From positions 1,488,001 through 1,552,000 of the forward strand of contig NZ_CP170547.1 of assembly GCF_042695135.1 (NCBI RefSeq): a DNA stretch of 64,000 bases, given 5' to 3'. Origin of the DNA: Epilithonimonas sp042695135 (GTDB lineage Bacteria; Bacteroidota; Bacteroidia; Flavobacteriales; Weeksellaceae). Positions 1-8,130 of this stretch are shown here, in pieces. The notes under the pieces were generated by a model, which searched no databases, was not told where the DNA came from, and worked only from the letters and a program-made list of their open reading frames with translations. The stretch's first letter is position 1, and the number at the start of each line of letters is the position of its first letter. The translations under genes were made by a program, and so were the position numbers.

Positions 1-87
1 AATTTAAAAATTGGCATTCGTGTTCTTCCCCGCGACACAGGTCACGAGCAGGTTTACACAGTTGTTGAAAAAAGAAGCGCTTCTTAA
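1..87 (+). CDS. C-terminal end of an unidentified gene (partial)
   Basis: An open frame enters from the left edge and stops at TAA 85-87, giving about 28 residues ending in VYTVVEKRSAS. The fragment is too short for me to assign a family. It is read as coding only because the frame is open from the edge and the composition is protein-like. The following 284 bases to the next gene hold no gene I can support. Confidence 0.45.
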   Translation, partial: NLKIGIRVLPRDTGHEQVYTVVEKRSAS

Positions 88-371
88 ATTTTTGGGAAGT
101 CAACCTTCAAAAACGGAAGAGAAACATCCGCTTCCCAAGCCAGAGATCTCTCTCCGTTTTATCTAGTTGTTTTTTGAAATCAGTTTTGTAACTTTGTTTT
201 TGTAATGTTTTGTTTATCACTGATTTCTGAGGCAAAGATGCAGCGGAAATGAAAGGAAGTGTTAGACAATATCTGGACACAAATGGACAGGGCAATAAAA
301 AATTGGGTTACGGATTTCCGTAATTGAGTGTGTTCAAAAATCCTCTATTTTGTAAAGGTTAAAAACTACAT

Positions 372-1277
372 ATGTCCAACAAAAAACTACTAATTCGTGA
401 AGTATTTGAGAAAGGGAAAAGAGAATCGGGGAGAGATAGCAAGAATGGGATTGCCCTGTTTTTGATTTTATATTTTGAAGAAAATTTGAAATTTAATATT
501 GTAGAGAAAACTCTTGTCAGATATTACGATGCTTTGATAAGAGATGATAAGGATGACTATAATATTGATAATCAAACCCTTGATAAGCTGAGTCAATATT
601 TGAAATTTAAAAACTTTAGTGATTTTTGTAAAACAGAAAGCTTTACTAAGAAAAACTCAGATTCATCTTTCACAAGTGTGAAAGTCAGTATTGATGATGA
701 AGGTGATTACGGCAAAGTGAATCCAAATATTACTATTAATGTTACTACGAATCCAATTTTAAAACTTCAGGAATTTCTTACAAAACATAGCAATATGGGA
801 ATTGTTGGAGTAGTCCTTTTAGGAAGTTTGATAGCTGGAAGTAAGGTGTATAAAGCGGACGAAAAAGTTCCTGACAAAACAATAGTTCAGGATTCTGTTT
901 TTCAAAATAATATTCCGTTTGTAGAGAATTCAGCTGCTCAAACTGTGGTTTATGTTCCTCAATTGATTGCGAATATTCCTGGTAATAAGGAAAAAAGATC
1001 AGAAATATTTTTGAAACAATGTATGTATTGGAATGGAAAAGAGTATATCCCAGAAGATTGTAATGATACTAAAAATGGACTTGTGGCCATTGATATGAAA
1101 CTGGTTGCAAACTTCAAAAAAATCACAAGACCTGATACAATTAGTTCAATTAAAAATGTGTGGTATTCCAAATGCAAGAATGTTGTGGAGTTTTTTACGG
1201 ATAATGGAATTAACCCCGAGAACGGGAGAGATCTTCGACCTTTAACACCATATATGTTGGAAAAGTATGCAAAATAA
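372..1277 (+). CDS. hypothetical single-pass membrane protein, Flavobacteriia family
   Basis: A 301-residue protein starting at ATG 372. Residues 1-88 are a charged, mostly helical domain without a signal peptide (motif LVRYYDAL near residue 48, then a predicted helix with KLSQYLKFKNFSDFC). A low-complexity linker follows, then one membrane segment at about 142-156 (GIVGVVLLGSLIAG). Residues 205-301 form an outer domain with a paired-cysteine stretch (CMYWNGKEYIPEDC), an ITRPDTIS motif and a conserved-looking end (LRPLTPYMLEKY). I recall this layout, helical cytoplasmic domain then membrane helix then a C-terminal WYSK-type domain, from other unnamed Flavobacteriia proteins, but I know no function. 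It converges on argS, with a shared hairpin between them. Confidence 0.75.
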   Translation: MSNKKLLIREVFEKGKRESGRDSKNGIALFLILYFEENLKFNIVEKTLVRYYDALIRDDKDDYNIDNQTLDKLSQYLKFKNFSDFCKTESFTKKNSDSSFTSVKVSIDDEGDYGKVNPNITINVTTNPILKLQEFLTKHSNMGIVGVVLLGSLIAGSKVYKADEKVPDKTIVQDSVFQNNIPFVENSAAQTVVYVPQLIANIPGNKEKRSEIFLKQCMYWNGKEYIPEDCNDTKNGLVAIDMKLVANFKKITRPDTISSIKNVWYSKCKNVVEFFTDNGINPENGRDLRPLTPYMLEKYAK

Positions 1278-1288
1278 TAATTACTAAA

Positions 1289-1315
1289 CAAAAAAACTCC
1301 GCCAAAGGCAGAGTC
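1289..1315 (-). terminator. rho-independent terminator of argS
   Basis: The stem ACTCCGCC / GGCAGAGT with an AAA loop (1296-1314, one mismatch) is followed on the minus strand by a run of T (A-run 1290-1295 on plus). It sits between convergent genes and fits best as the end of argS. Confidence 0.6.
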
Positions 1316-1337
1316 TAATTTATTATCGAAGGTGAAG

Positions 1338-3101
1338 TTACATCCTGTTCACTACATTAATTCCAAGCATTGACAGGGCTTTTTTAATCGTTTTCCCCAC
1401 CAAATCAGAAACCTGAAGTCTGAATTGTTTCGCATCCAGATCTTCCTGTTTTACAATTGGATTATTCTGATAAAATGAGTTGTAAGATTTTACCAGTTCA
1501 TAAATGTAGTTTGCCACCAAAGCAGGACTTAGAGATTCCGCAGCTTTGCTTACAACATCTTTAAATTCAGCCAGAAGCATAATCACTTCTTTCTCATTTT
1601 CATTCGGAACGTAAGTTCCAAAATTTCCTTTTCCGGAATATTCTGCCTTAGCCAAAAGCGACTGGATTCTCGCATAAGTATATTGAATGAACGGTCCTGT
1701 ATTTCCATTAAAATCAATACTTTCCGCAGGATTGAAGAGCATTTTCTTTCTCGGATCCACTTTCAAAATGAAATATTTCAATGCACCCAATCCAACCGTT
1801 TCGTAAGATTTCACTTTGTCTTCGTCGGAAAGCGTTTCTAATTTCCCAAGTTCCTCAGATTTTTCTTTCGCAGTGGAGATCATTTCTTCAACCAATTCGT
1901 CCGCGTCAACCACGGTTCCTTCTCGGGATTTCATTTTTCCTTCCGGCAATTCCACCATTCCGTAAGATAAGTGATAGAGCTGATCCGCCCATTCATAACC
2001 CAGTTTTTTCAGGATCTTAAATAGAACTTGGAAGTGATAATCCTGCTCATTCCCAACCGTATAGATCAATTTTTGCAGATCATTTTCTTCAAAACGCTGC
2101 ACTGCAGTTCCAAGATCCTGGGTCATATAAACCGAAGTTCCATCCGAACGCAGAAGGAGTTTCTGATCCAAGCCTTCGTCCGTCAGGTCACACCAAACAG
2201 AACCGTCTTCTTTTTTGTAAAGAATCCCATCCTGTAATCCTTTCTGAATTAAATCTTTTCCTAAGATATAAGTATTACTTTCATACTGAACCTGGTCAAA
2301 ATTAACGCCTAATCGGGAATAGGTTTCATTGAAACCAGCATAAACCCACTCATTCATCATTGCCCAAAGTTTTCTAACTTCAGGGTCATTATTTTCCCAT
2401 TTCAAGAGCATTTCCTGAGCCTCGATAATGCTTGGGGCTTGTTTTTTTGCCGTTTCCTCATTTATGCCATCCGCAACCATCGCTTTGATCTCGGATTTGT
2501 ACAATTTATCGAATTCCACATAATAGTTCCCGACTAATTTATCGCCCTTCAAACCAGTAGATTCAGGTGTTTCGCCGTTGCCAAATTTCTCCCAGGCCAA
2601 CATCGATTTGCAGATGTGGATTCCACGATCATTGATGATCTGAGATTTGATGACATTATATCCATCAGCTTTCAAAATCTCAGCAACTGAATAACCTAAA
2701 AGATTATTTCTTACGTGTCCAAGGTGCAAAGGTTTGTTGGTATTTGGCGAAGAATATTCCACCATTACCGTTGCGTTTTTCGGCGTTAGGTTATCAAAAT
2801 CATCCTGAAGTTCAGACAGTTGATTCGCAAAAACTTCATCTTTCAGTTTAAGATTAAGGAAACCTTTCACGATGTTGAAGCTCTCAATGAAATCGATTTC
2901 GTTTTTAATAGCTTCTCCAAGTTCGTTTCCAATCGCGTCCGGACTTTTTTTAGCCAGTTTTACCAATGGAAAAATAACGATGGTGAAATCGCCTTCGAAC
3001 TCGGTTTTATTTTTTTGAACATCCAGATTCACACCTTCCACATTGTAAAGTTTCGGGATGATCTCGGATATTTTTGATTGTATATGTTGTATGATGTTCA
3101 T
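1338..3101 (-). CDS. argS: arginine--tRNA ligase
   Basis: Class I aminoacyl-tRNA synthetase that charges tRNA-Arg in the cytoplasm. The 587 residues match the family length. Visible are the N-terminal Arg-tRNA synthetase domain (residues 1-90), the HIGH-type signature HLGH at 126-129 within SPNTNKPLHLGH, a KMSKS-type loop as KMKSREG at about 390, and the C-terminal DALR anticodon-binding domain ending in LGINVVNRM. The start is ATG 3101, with a Bacteroidota -7 box 18 bases upstream. Transcribed as a single gene toward the left terminator. The call is secure. Confidence 0.97.
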   Translation of the reverse strand: MNIIQHIQSKISEIIPKLYNVEGVNLDVQKNKTEFEGDFTIVIFPLVKLAKKSPDAIGNELGEAIKNEIDFIESFNIVKGFLNLKLKDEVFANQLSELQDDFDNLTPKNATVMVEYSSPNTNKPLHLGHVRNNLLGYSVAEILKADGYNVIKSQIINDRGIHICKSMLAWEKFGNGETPESTGLKGDKLVGNYYVEFDKLYKSEIKAMVADGINEETAKKQAPSIIEAQEMLLKWENNDPEVRKLWAMMNEWVYAGFNETYSRLGVNFDQVQYESNTYILGKDLIQKGLQDGILYKKEDGSVWCDLTDEGLDQKLLLRSDGTSVYMTQDLGTAVQRFEENDLQKLIYTVGNEQDYHFQVLFKILKKLGYEWADQLYHLSYGMVELPEGKMKSREGTVVDADELVEEMISTAKEKSEELGKLETLSDEDKVKSYETVGLGALKYFILKVDPRKKMLFNPAESIDFNGNTGPFIQYTYARIQSLLAKAEYSGKGNFGTYVPNENEKEVIMLLAEFKDVVSKAAESLSPALVANYIYELVKSYNSFYQNNPIVKQEDLDAKQFRLQVSDLVGKTIKKALSMLGINVVNRM

Positions 3102-3118
3102 TTCAAAATTTTGTGTTG

Positions 3119-3126
3119 CAAATTTA
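3119..3126 (-). promoter_or_regulatory. candidate -7 promoter box of argS
   Basis: The minus strand reads TAAATTTG, matching the Bacteroidota -7 consensus TAnnTTTG, 17 bases before the argS ATG. A TTTG at 3151-3154 (minus) lies 24 bases upstream and could be the -33 element, though the spacing is a little long. Confidence 0.45.
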
Positions 3127-3182
3127 AAAATTTAAAATAGCTTTTTGAGGCAAAGTCGCAAATTATATAATTGTGATTATTT

Positions 3183-3302
3183 TGGGCAGCTTTATCCGCC
3201 TTCCGTTCTCGCTTTTTTTGTCATTGCGAAGGACGTGACGCAGTCAGTTGAACCTTTCTGTAATCGCAATGACAAAAAAGAGCTCCACTCAAGTCGGGCT
3301 GC
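3183..3302. repeat. dispersed palindromic repeat A, divergent copy with inner hairpin
   Basis: The outer arms (GCAGCTTTATCCGCCTTCCG and AGCTCCACTCAAGTCGGGCT) resemble the other members of this family at 28886, 43538, 55050 and 60444. Between them lies an inner palindrome, TTTTTTGTCATTGCGAAGGA paired with TAATCGCAATGACAAAAAAG, of the TCATTGCGAA type also found in the 28.9 and 60.4 kb copies. This element fills most of the 339-base gap upstream of argS. Confidence 0.7.
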
Positions 3303-3344
3303 AGATTCGTTTTCGTAATATCACTTTGTCTCCAAAAGTTTGTT

Positions 3345-3372
3345 TCAGTGTCAGTCTGAGCGGAGTCGAAGA
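3345..3372. repeat. short CTGAGCGGAGTCGAAG repeat fragment
   Basis: The stretch GTCAGTCTGAGCGGAGTCGA followed by AGACAC is a variant of a common intergenic motif. A sister fragment, CTGAGCTTGTCGAAG, is at 47489-47503 in this window. Confidence 0.5.
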
Positions 3373-3440
3373 CACAGATTCCAACTTGGCGACTTTTAAA
3401 CATTATTTATATAAAAAAATACGCCTTTGCGATAGAAGAG

Positions 3441-4805
3441 TTAGTTAATTACAGCCAAAGCTTTCCTCTTACTCAACCTCAAAAACCTGATCACCAAAAG
3501 TACTGCAGAGATAGTCAATCCAATGCCCAAGGCAATCCACATCCCAAATGCACCCATTTTCATCGTCACACAAAGAAAATAACCAACCGGAATTGTGAAA
3601 ACCCAATACGCCAAAAACGTGATCACACTCGGTATTTTAACATCTTGGATTCCTCTCAAGCAACCTAATGCCGTCACCTGGATTCCATCTGATAACTGGA
3701 AAAGTGCCGCTATAATCAATAGCTTTGAAGCCAGTTGAATGACGAGGACATCACTTTCCTTTGTGAAAAAATGAGGCAGAACATTCCTGAAAAGAATAAA
3801 AATAATTCCGCAGAAACTCATATAAATCAAAGCTAATTTGAAATTGTTGATTCCGATTTTTCTTAATCCGACAAAATCATTCACACCCATTTTATTTCCG
3901 ATCATAACAGTAGAAGCTACACTGAAACCAATACAAAGATTAAAGGTAAATGAAGCCATCGATAGAGCAATCTGATGCGATGCGATATCTTTTGAACTTA
4001 CCAATCCGCAAATGAAAGCCGCCGCCGCAAAAGCCGTCACTTCAAAGAACATTTGCAAAGCAGTCGGTAATCCAAGCTTGAACATTTTGGTGAACATTTC
4101 TTTTGCAAACAGATTTATTTTCAACGAAAAATCTTTGATGTATCTTCTTGTTTTAGGTTCTTTTACTAACACAAAGTATAAGAAAACCACCATAAATATT
4201 CTTGCAATCAATGTTGCCAAAGCCGACCCCTGAACGCCCATTTGCGGTAATCCGAAAAGGCCTTTGATGAAAATGTAATTCAAGGCGATATTAATAATGT
4301 TCGCGATAATTGTTGCTTTCGTTACGCCAATCGTGAATGACAAACCCTCGGAAACTTCTCTCAACGTCTGGAACATCATAAATGGAATCATTGTAAATGC
4401 CATAATGCTAAGAAAACTGATTGTGTCCGGAATAATTTCGACAGGCTGATCCATATGTTTAATTAATGGAAGCCCTGCCAGTAATAAGGTCATCAGCAAT
4501 ATTCCAACGCCAAGATTGATGACAAATCCGTGTCTGAAAACCGAATTAATGGTATCGTGTTTTCCCTGAGAATTAGCTTCCGAAACCAAAGGTGGAATTG
4601 CAAAAGAAAATCCCAACGCCAAAACGAAAATTGAAAAGAATAGTGCATTTCCTAAAGACACAGAAGCCAGAGCCTGAGCGCCCAAAAGCTTCCCTACGAT
4701 GATGTTATCGAAAAGGTTGACGGACACTTGCCCGACTTGTGTCAACATCACAGGAAGCGCCAGTTTTAGCCCTTGCTGTGTGTATTGTTTATCTAAAAAT
4801 TTCAT
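3441..4805 (-). CDS. MATE family multidrug/Na+ antiporter
   Basis: A 454-residue integral membrane protein with about 12 hydrophobic segments in two homologous halves, the NorM/DinF-type layout. The N-terminal part carries the typical ALPVMLTQVGQ...LFDNIIVGKLLGAQALASVSLGNALF pattern, and the second half has GLPTALQMFFEVTAFAAAAF. The family exports cationic drugs or toxic metabolites in exchange for Na+ or H+. The start is ATG 4805. The gene lies downstream of the response regulator at 4924 but is separated from it by a strong terminator, so it has its own transcript. Substrate cannot be told from sequence. Confidence 0.92.
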   Translation of the reverse strand: MKFLDKQYTQQGLKLALPVMLTQVGQVSVNLFDNIIVGKLLGAQALASVSLGNALFFSIFVLALGFSFAIPPLVSEANSQGKHDTINSVFRHGFVINLGVGILLMTLLLAGLPLIKHMDQPVEIIPDTISFLSIMAFTMIPFMMFQTLREVSEGLSFTIGVTKATIIANIINIALNYIFIKGLFGLPQMGVQGSALATLIARIFMVVFLYFVLVKEPKTRRYIKDFSLKINLFAKEMFTKMFKLGLPTALQMFFEVTAFAAAAFICGLVSSKDIASHQIALSMASFTFNLCIGFSVASTVMIGNKMGVNDFVGLRKIGINNFKLALIYMSFCGIIFILFRNVLPHFFTKESDVLVIQLASKLLIIAALFQLSDGIQVTALGCLRGIQDVKIPSVITFLAYWVFTIPVGYFLCVTMKMGAFGMWIALGIGLTISAVLLVIRFLRLSKRKALAVIN

Positions 4806-4865
4806 TTTAATAATTTTATTTTAAAATGAAAGCCATAATGTTACTTTCATTTTTTTTCAAAAAAA

Positions 4866-4895
4866 AACCGTCTCGTTTGCAAGAACGAGACGGTT
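4866..4895 (-). terminator. rho-independent terminator after the response regulator
   Basis: Perfect 12-bp stem AACCGTCTCGTT / AACGAGACGGTT with a 6-base loop, followed on the minus strand by a long T run. It lies directly downstream of the regulator gene at 4924-6108. Confidence 0.9.
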
Positions 4896-4923
4896 AAATA
4901 TAATATTTTAATTTATTTAATCT

Positions 4924-6108
4924 CTATTTCTTTACAAAACTAGCAACGTCATCAGCAGTCACAGGATCAGCACCTAAGATGATCAGCCTTTCTACAACGT
5001 TTCTAAGTTCACGGATGTTTCCAGTCCAGTCATATTGTTGCAAAGCTTTGATGGATTTATCATCAAATTTCTTAGGGGCAGAACCGTTTTCTGAAGCGAT
5101 AAGGTTGGTGAAATGTTCTACCAACAATGGAATATCTTCTGCTCTGTCATTAAGAGAAGGAACGCTGATTTCTATTACAGAAAGTCTGTGGTACAAATCT
5201 TCACGGAATTTTCCTTGCTCGATTTCTTTAGCCAGATTTTTGTTGGTTGCAGCGATGACACGGACATCTACTTTGATCTCTTTGTCGCTTCCAACAGGAG
5301 AAACTTTGCTCTCTTGCAAAGCTCTAAGTACTTTTGCCTGAGCAACCAAACTCATATCACCAATTTCGTCCAAGAAAATAGTTCCGCCGGTTGCCTGCTC
5401 GAATTTCCCGGATTTATCTTTGATAGCACCTGTAAATGAACCTTTCACGTGACCGAATAATTCACTTTCTATCAATTCTGATGGGATTGCAGCACAGTTT
5501 ACTTCGATCATTGGACCTCTTGATCTTTCGCTTTGGGAATGGATGGCGTGAGCTACCAATTCTTTACCAGCACCGTTTGGTCCGGTTACAAGAACTCTTG
5601 CGTCGGAAACAGCCACTTTGTCGATAATTTCCTGGATCTTTTTAAGTGCTGGCGATTGCCCGATCATCTGATATTTTTTATTGACTTTTTTCTTCAGCTG
5701 AGAGTTTTCCTGCTTCAGATTTGAGTTTGCCTTTTGAAGATTGCCTTTATCAAGTGCATTTTTTACACTGGTGATCAATCTGTTGATATCGATTGGTTTT
5801 GAGATAAAGTCATAAGCGCCTTCTCTCAAACAGCCAACTGCAGTATCAATATCTGCGTGTCCGGAGATCATGATGAAAGTGCTTTCTGGTTTCAATGCAA
5901 GACTTTGTTTCAGGAGTTCTGTTCCGGAGATCTTTGGCATTTTGATATCAGAAATTACCAAAGCAAAATCTTCTTTCTCTATAAATTTGAAACCCTCAAG
6001 ACCATCTTCGGCTATTTCGAATTGGTATTCAGGAAGTTCGTCCGATAAAATACTGTGTAGAACGCCGGATATTGCTTTTTCGTCCTCTACGATTAAGATT
6101 TTTTGCAT
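4924..6108 (-). CDS. sigma-54-type response regulator lacking a DNA-binding domain
   Basis: 394 residues. The receiver domain (1-115) has the acidic pair E8/D9, phospho-acceptor D54 (ISDIKMP) and K104. A linker with coiled-coil character (120-145) leads to an AAA+ domain with Walker A GPNGAGKE at 176-183, the loop-1 motif as GSFTGA (223-228, normally GAFTGA), and Walker B GGTIFLDE at 241-248. The protein ends with the AAA lid helices (WTGNIRELRNVVERL) and has no Fis-type helix-turn-helix, which full-length NtrC carries for another 50-70 residues. By family it should remodel sigma-54 RNA polymerase after phosphorylation, possibly from solution. No partner histidine kinase is adjacent. The start is ATG 6108, very close to its own -7 box. 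Confidence 0.9.
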   Translation of the reverse strand: MQKILIVEDEKAISGVLHSILSDELPEYQFEIAEDGLEGFKFIEKEDFALVISDIKMPKISGTELLKQSLALKPESTFIMISGHADIDTAVGCLREGAYDFISKPIDINRLITSVKNALDKGNLQKANSNLKQENSQLKKKVNKKYQMIGQSPALKKIQEIIDKVAVSDARVLVTGPNGAGKELVAHAIHSQSERSRGPMIEVNCAAIPSELIESELFGHVKGSFTGAIKDKSGKFEQATGGTIFLDEIGDMSLVAQAKVLRALQESKVSPVGSDKEIKVDVRVIAATNKNLAKEIEQGKFREDLYHRLSVIEISVPSLNDRAEDIPLLVEHFTNLIASENGSAPKKFDDKSIKALQQYDWTGNIRELRNVVERLIILGADPVTADDVASFVKK

Positions 6109-6113
6109 AGGTG

Positions 6114-6121
6114 CAAAGATA
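6114..6121 (-). promoter_or_regulatory. candidate -7 box, probably leaderless transcript
   Basis: The minus strand reads TATCTTTG, a full match to TAnnTTTG, ending only five bases before the ATG of the response regulator. Transcription would start at or next to the start codon, so the mRNA may be leaderless. Confidence 0.5.
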
Positions 6122-6131
6122 CAAATTTTTG

Positions 6132-6148
6132 ATTTCGTAATACGAAAT
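6132..6148. promoter_or_regulatory. perfect 17-bp palindrome, candidate operator
   Basis: ATTTCGTAATACGAAAT is a perfect palindrome about a central A. It lies 10 bases upstream of the -7 box of the response regulator gene, over the expected -33 region, which is a typical repressor or activator position. Confidence 0.5.
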
Positions 6149-6243
6149 TATTATGATTGTTTATTTTAAAAATGAAATGTAGAAATGTTCTAAAAAAGGA
6201 AAATATGCTTTTACGGCAGAATGTCTTGCAATAGGGATAGAAA

Positions 6244-6325
6244 CGGCTATCCTTTTTCTTGGCGAAGGCTGGATCTGGCAAGAAAAAGATAATAGTGGAT
6301 AGCCCGACCCGAGCGTCTGGGCAAA
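6244..6325. repeat. dispersed palindromic repeat A, inverted copy
   Basis: GGCTATCCTTTTTCTTGGC and GCAAGAAAAAGATAATAGTG form the arms of a long hairpin. Read on the minus strand it gives GGGCTATCCACTATTATC followed by CTTTTT, which aligns with the left arm GCTATCCACTATATC followed by CTTTTT of the copy at 28.9 kb. A 60-codon open frame inside it (6259-6441, plus) is judged non-coding. Confidence 0.65.
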
Positions 6326-6360
6326 GCCTTGGAAAGGGAATTGCCCAAATGATAAGAATC

Positions 6361-7524
6361 TTACTCTACAATAATTTTCTTGGTAATGACCTGATCTTCA
6401 ACTTTGAAAGTACCGAGATAAATTCCTTTTGGAAGAGATGAAATGTCAATTCGAGTTTGATTTTCTGTTTTACTTAAAATTTTGCTCTCAAAATCTGAAA
6501 TCGTAAATGTAAAACGTTGTGTTTTGCTATTCAAAAATTCTAATTGTAAATAGTCTTTTGCTGGGTTTGGATAAAATCTAAAACTCATGACGACATCTTT
6601 TGGCGTGCAGATATCCAAAGTCTGAGAAACGACCGCAAAATGTTGGACAGCACCAGTTGTAGCTTTTGCAATATTGTAAATGTACACAGGATCCAGATTG
6701 ATATATTTGTCGTTAACGGTGTGGGCGTAAGGCGTTTCGTTGTATTCGAACAAGCCGGTTATCACTTCTCCATTGGACTGGAAGGGCATATAGTCTGATG
6801 AGTACGCATAATTAAGATTTGTTTTCAGCGGAGAGTAAAGCTTGACGCAATTGATCAATTGCTGCGTGAATGTATCAGAAGCCGTATTGTTAGCACTTGG
6901 ACTGGATTCGTCTCTTTCGCAGGTAATTGTATCATTGGTCTGGCCTTTGATTCCGCCAACTTCGTCGATGTTAAGAACCAGACGAATGTTCATTTTTGGA
7001 CTTGTGGCATTGACCACATTTGTTACATAATGCTGAGAACCCAATAAGCCCTGTTCTTCACCGGAAAAGTTGATAAATTTGATGGAATATTCGGTACTGA
7101 TGTTTTTCAAAAGCCGCGCTACTTCCAGTATTACCGAGACACCGCTTCCGTTATCATTGGTACCTGTTCCTGTGATGGTATCGTAATGTCCACAGATAAT
7201 AACATAGGTATTTGGGTATTTTGTCCCTTGTTTTGTAACGATAATATTAGAGGTAGAATTTCCGCTGTAAGTAAAAGTATCTTTTGTAATATCAGTTTCC
7301 GAATATCCGAAAGATAAATATTTATTTTTGAGCCAGGTGTAAGCGTTGTTGTTGGCTGTTGAACCTGTAGTTTTAACGCCTAATGCCTCAAATTCCTGCA
7401 GATAAGCATTAATATTTGTTTGGGAAACCAGATTGCTGATATTGGCATAATCCTGATTGAAAGTTTGTGAATTTGCAAAAAATCCAAGTAGTAACGCCGA
7501 AAACAGTAAGTTTTTCATCTTCAT
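6361..7524 (-). CDS. secreted M28 family metallopeptidase with type IX sorting domain
   Basis: Zinc exopeptidase, probably secreted by the type IX system. I start it at ATG 7524, giving MKMKNLLFSALLLGFFANSQ, a good signal peptide; the upstream TTG at 7539 lies over the promoter. The M28 zinc ligands are visible in order: GHYDTI, NDNGSGV, SGEEQGLLGSQHY with the catalytic Glu pair, NIDEVGG, and the late His in PYAHT. The last 75 residues (FYPNPAKDYLQLEF to KKIIVE) are a type A C-terminal sorting signal for outer-membrane export and surface attachment. Substrate is likely peptides; aminopeptidase activity is inferred from the family. Confidence 0.92.
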   Translation of the reverse strand: MKMKNLLFSALLLGFFANSQTFNQDYANISNLVSQTNINAYLQEFEALGVKTTGSTANNNAYTWLKNKYLSFGYSETDITKDTFTYSGNSTSNIIVTKQGTKYPNTYVIICGHYDTITGTGTNDNGSGVSVILEVARLLKNISTEYSIKFINFSGEEQGLLGSQHYVTNVVNATSPKMNIRLVLNIDEVGGIKGQTNDTITCERDESSPSANNTASDTFTQQLINCVKLYSPLKTNLNYAYSSDYMPFQSNGEVITGLFEYNETPYAHTVNDKYINLDPVYIYNIAKATTGAVQHFAVVSQTLDICTPKDVVMSFRFYPNPAKDYLQLEFLNSKTQRFTFTISDFESKILSKTENQTRIDISSLPKGIYLGTFKVEDQVITKKIIVE

Positions 7525-7536
7525 AATAATAATGTG

Positions 7537-7544
7537 CAAATATA
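7537..7544 (-). promoter_or_regulatory. candidate -7 box of the M28 peptidase gene
   Basis: The minus strand reads TATATTTG, a full match to TAnnTTTG, 12 bases before the ATG at 7524. It supports that start over the in-frame TTG at 7539. Confidence 0.5.
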
Positions 7545-7550
7545 AATAAA

Positions 7551-7583
7551 AAAGGAGAAGACTTGATAAATGTCTTCTCCTTT
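7551..7583 (-). terminator. rho-independent terminator of the 112-residue gene
   Basis: Perfect 12-bp stem AAAGGAGAAGAC / GTCTTCTCCTTT with a 9-base loop, followed on the minus strand by TTTTTTATTTAT. It separates the small hydrophilic protein gene from the M28 peptidase. Confidence 0.88.
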
Positions 7584-7612
7584 CGTTTTGAAAAACTATT
7601 ACTAACTTAAAA

Positions 7613-7951
7613 CTAATTCGTTGCTTTTCTGACTTCTGCTTTTACGTCTTCGCTGGCATCTTTGGTTTTTTCCCAAGCGTCAGAGGCTGTATCTTTTGTA
7701 CTTTCCCAAGCTTTTTCTGCGAAGTCTTTTGTGTCTTCCCAAGCTTCAGATGCACTTGCTTTTAGATTTTCGAAGAAACCGTCTCTTGTTGGCTCTTCAT
7801 TTTTTCTTTTTTGTTCATCAATATAATTTCTTGCTTTGTCAGCATATTCATTGACTGTATTTTTTGCTTTATCAGCAGCGTTTTCTAATGAGTTTTCAGT
7901 TTTATCAACCGCTCTTTCTGCATCATTATAATTTTGTTCTTGAGTGCTCAT
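7613..7951 (-). CDS. small hydrophilic helical protein, LEA/YtxH-like
   Basis: 112 residues with no signal peptide and no membrane segment. It is very rich in Lys, Glu, Asp and Ala, with repeating helical units such as AWEDTKDFAEKAWESTKDTASDAWEKTKDA, an 11-residue type periodicity seen in late-embryogenesis-abundant and YtxH/apolipoprotein-like proteins. Such proteins are usually linked to desiccation or general stress, but that is inference from composition. The start is ATG 7951. It is monocistronic, with its own terminator. No catalytic motif. Confidence 0.8.
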   Translation of the reverse strand: MSTQEQNYNDAERAVDKTENSLENAADKAKNTVNEYADKARNYIDEQKRKNEEPTRDGFFENLKASASEAWEDTKDFAEKAWESTKDTASDAWEKTKDASEDVKAEVRKATN

Positions 7952-8069
7952 AATATTTTTATTTTGTGGTTAAAATTGAAAAATTTGATTTGATGCTTTC
8001 TATTATTCAAATGAAATGCCGCAAAGTCTTAATTAACGTTAAAATAATTATAAATAAAACCAAACATAA

Positions 8070-8101
8070 AAAAGCAATATCCATTTCTGAATATTGCTTT
8101 T
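8070..8101 (-). terminator. rho-independent terminator of the nucleoside phosphorylase
   Basis: Perfect stem AAAAGCAATAT / ATATTGCTTTT with a 10-base loop and a T tract on the minus strand, 30 bases past the stop codon at 8131. Confidence 0.85.
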
Positions 8102-8130
8102 CTGATATTTAAAGTTTAAAACTCAAACTT

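Noticed and set aside
107..295. 62-codon minus-strand frame between the left-edge gene and the 301-residue gene
   Set aside because: No family features, no supporting promoter or terminator; low complexity at the start.
3248..3448. 66-codon frame upstream of argS
   Set aside because: Made of repeat A and the CTGAGCGGAGTCGAAG fragment; no independent support.
6259..6441. 60-codon plus-strand frame
   Set aside because: It lies in the inverted copy of repeat A and overlaps the M28 peptidase 3' end; the coding look comes from the repeat.
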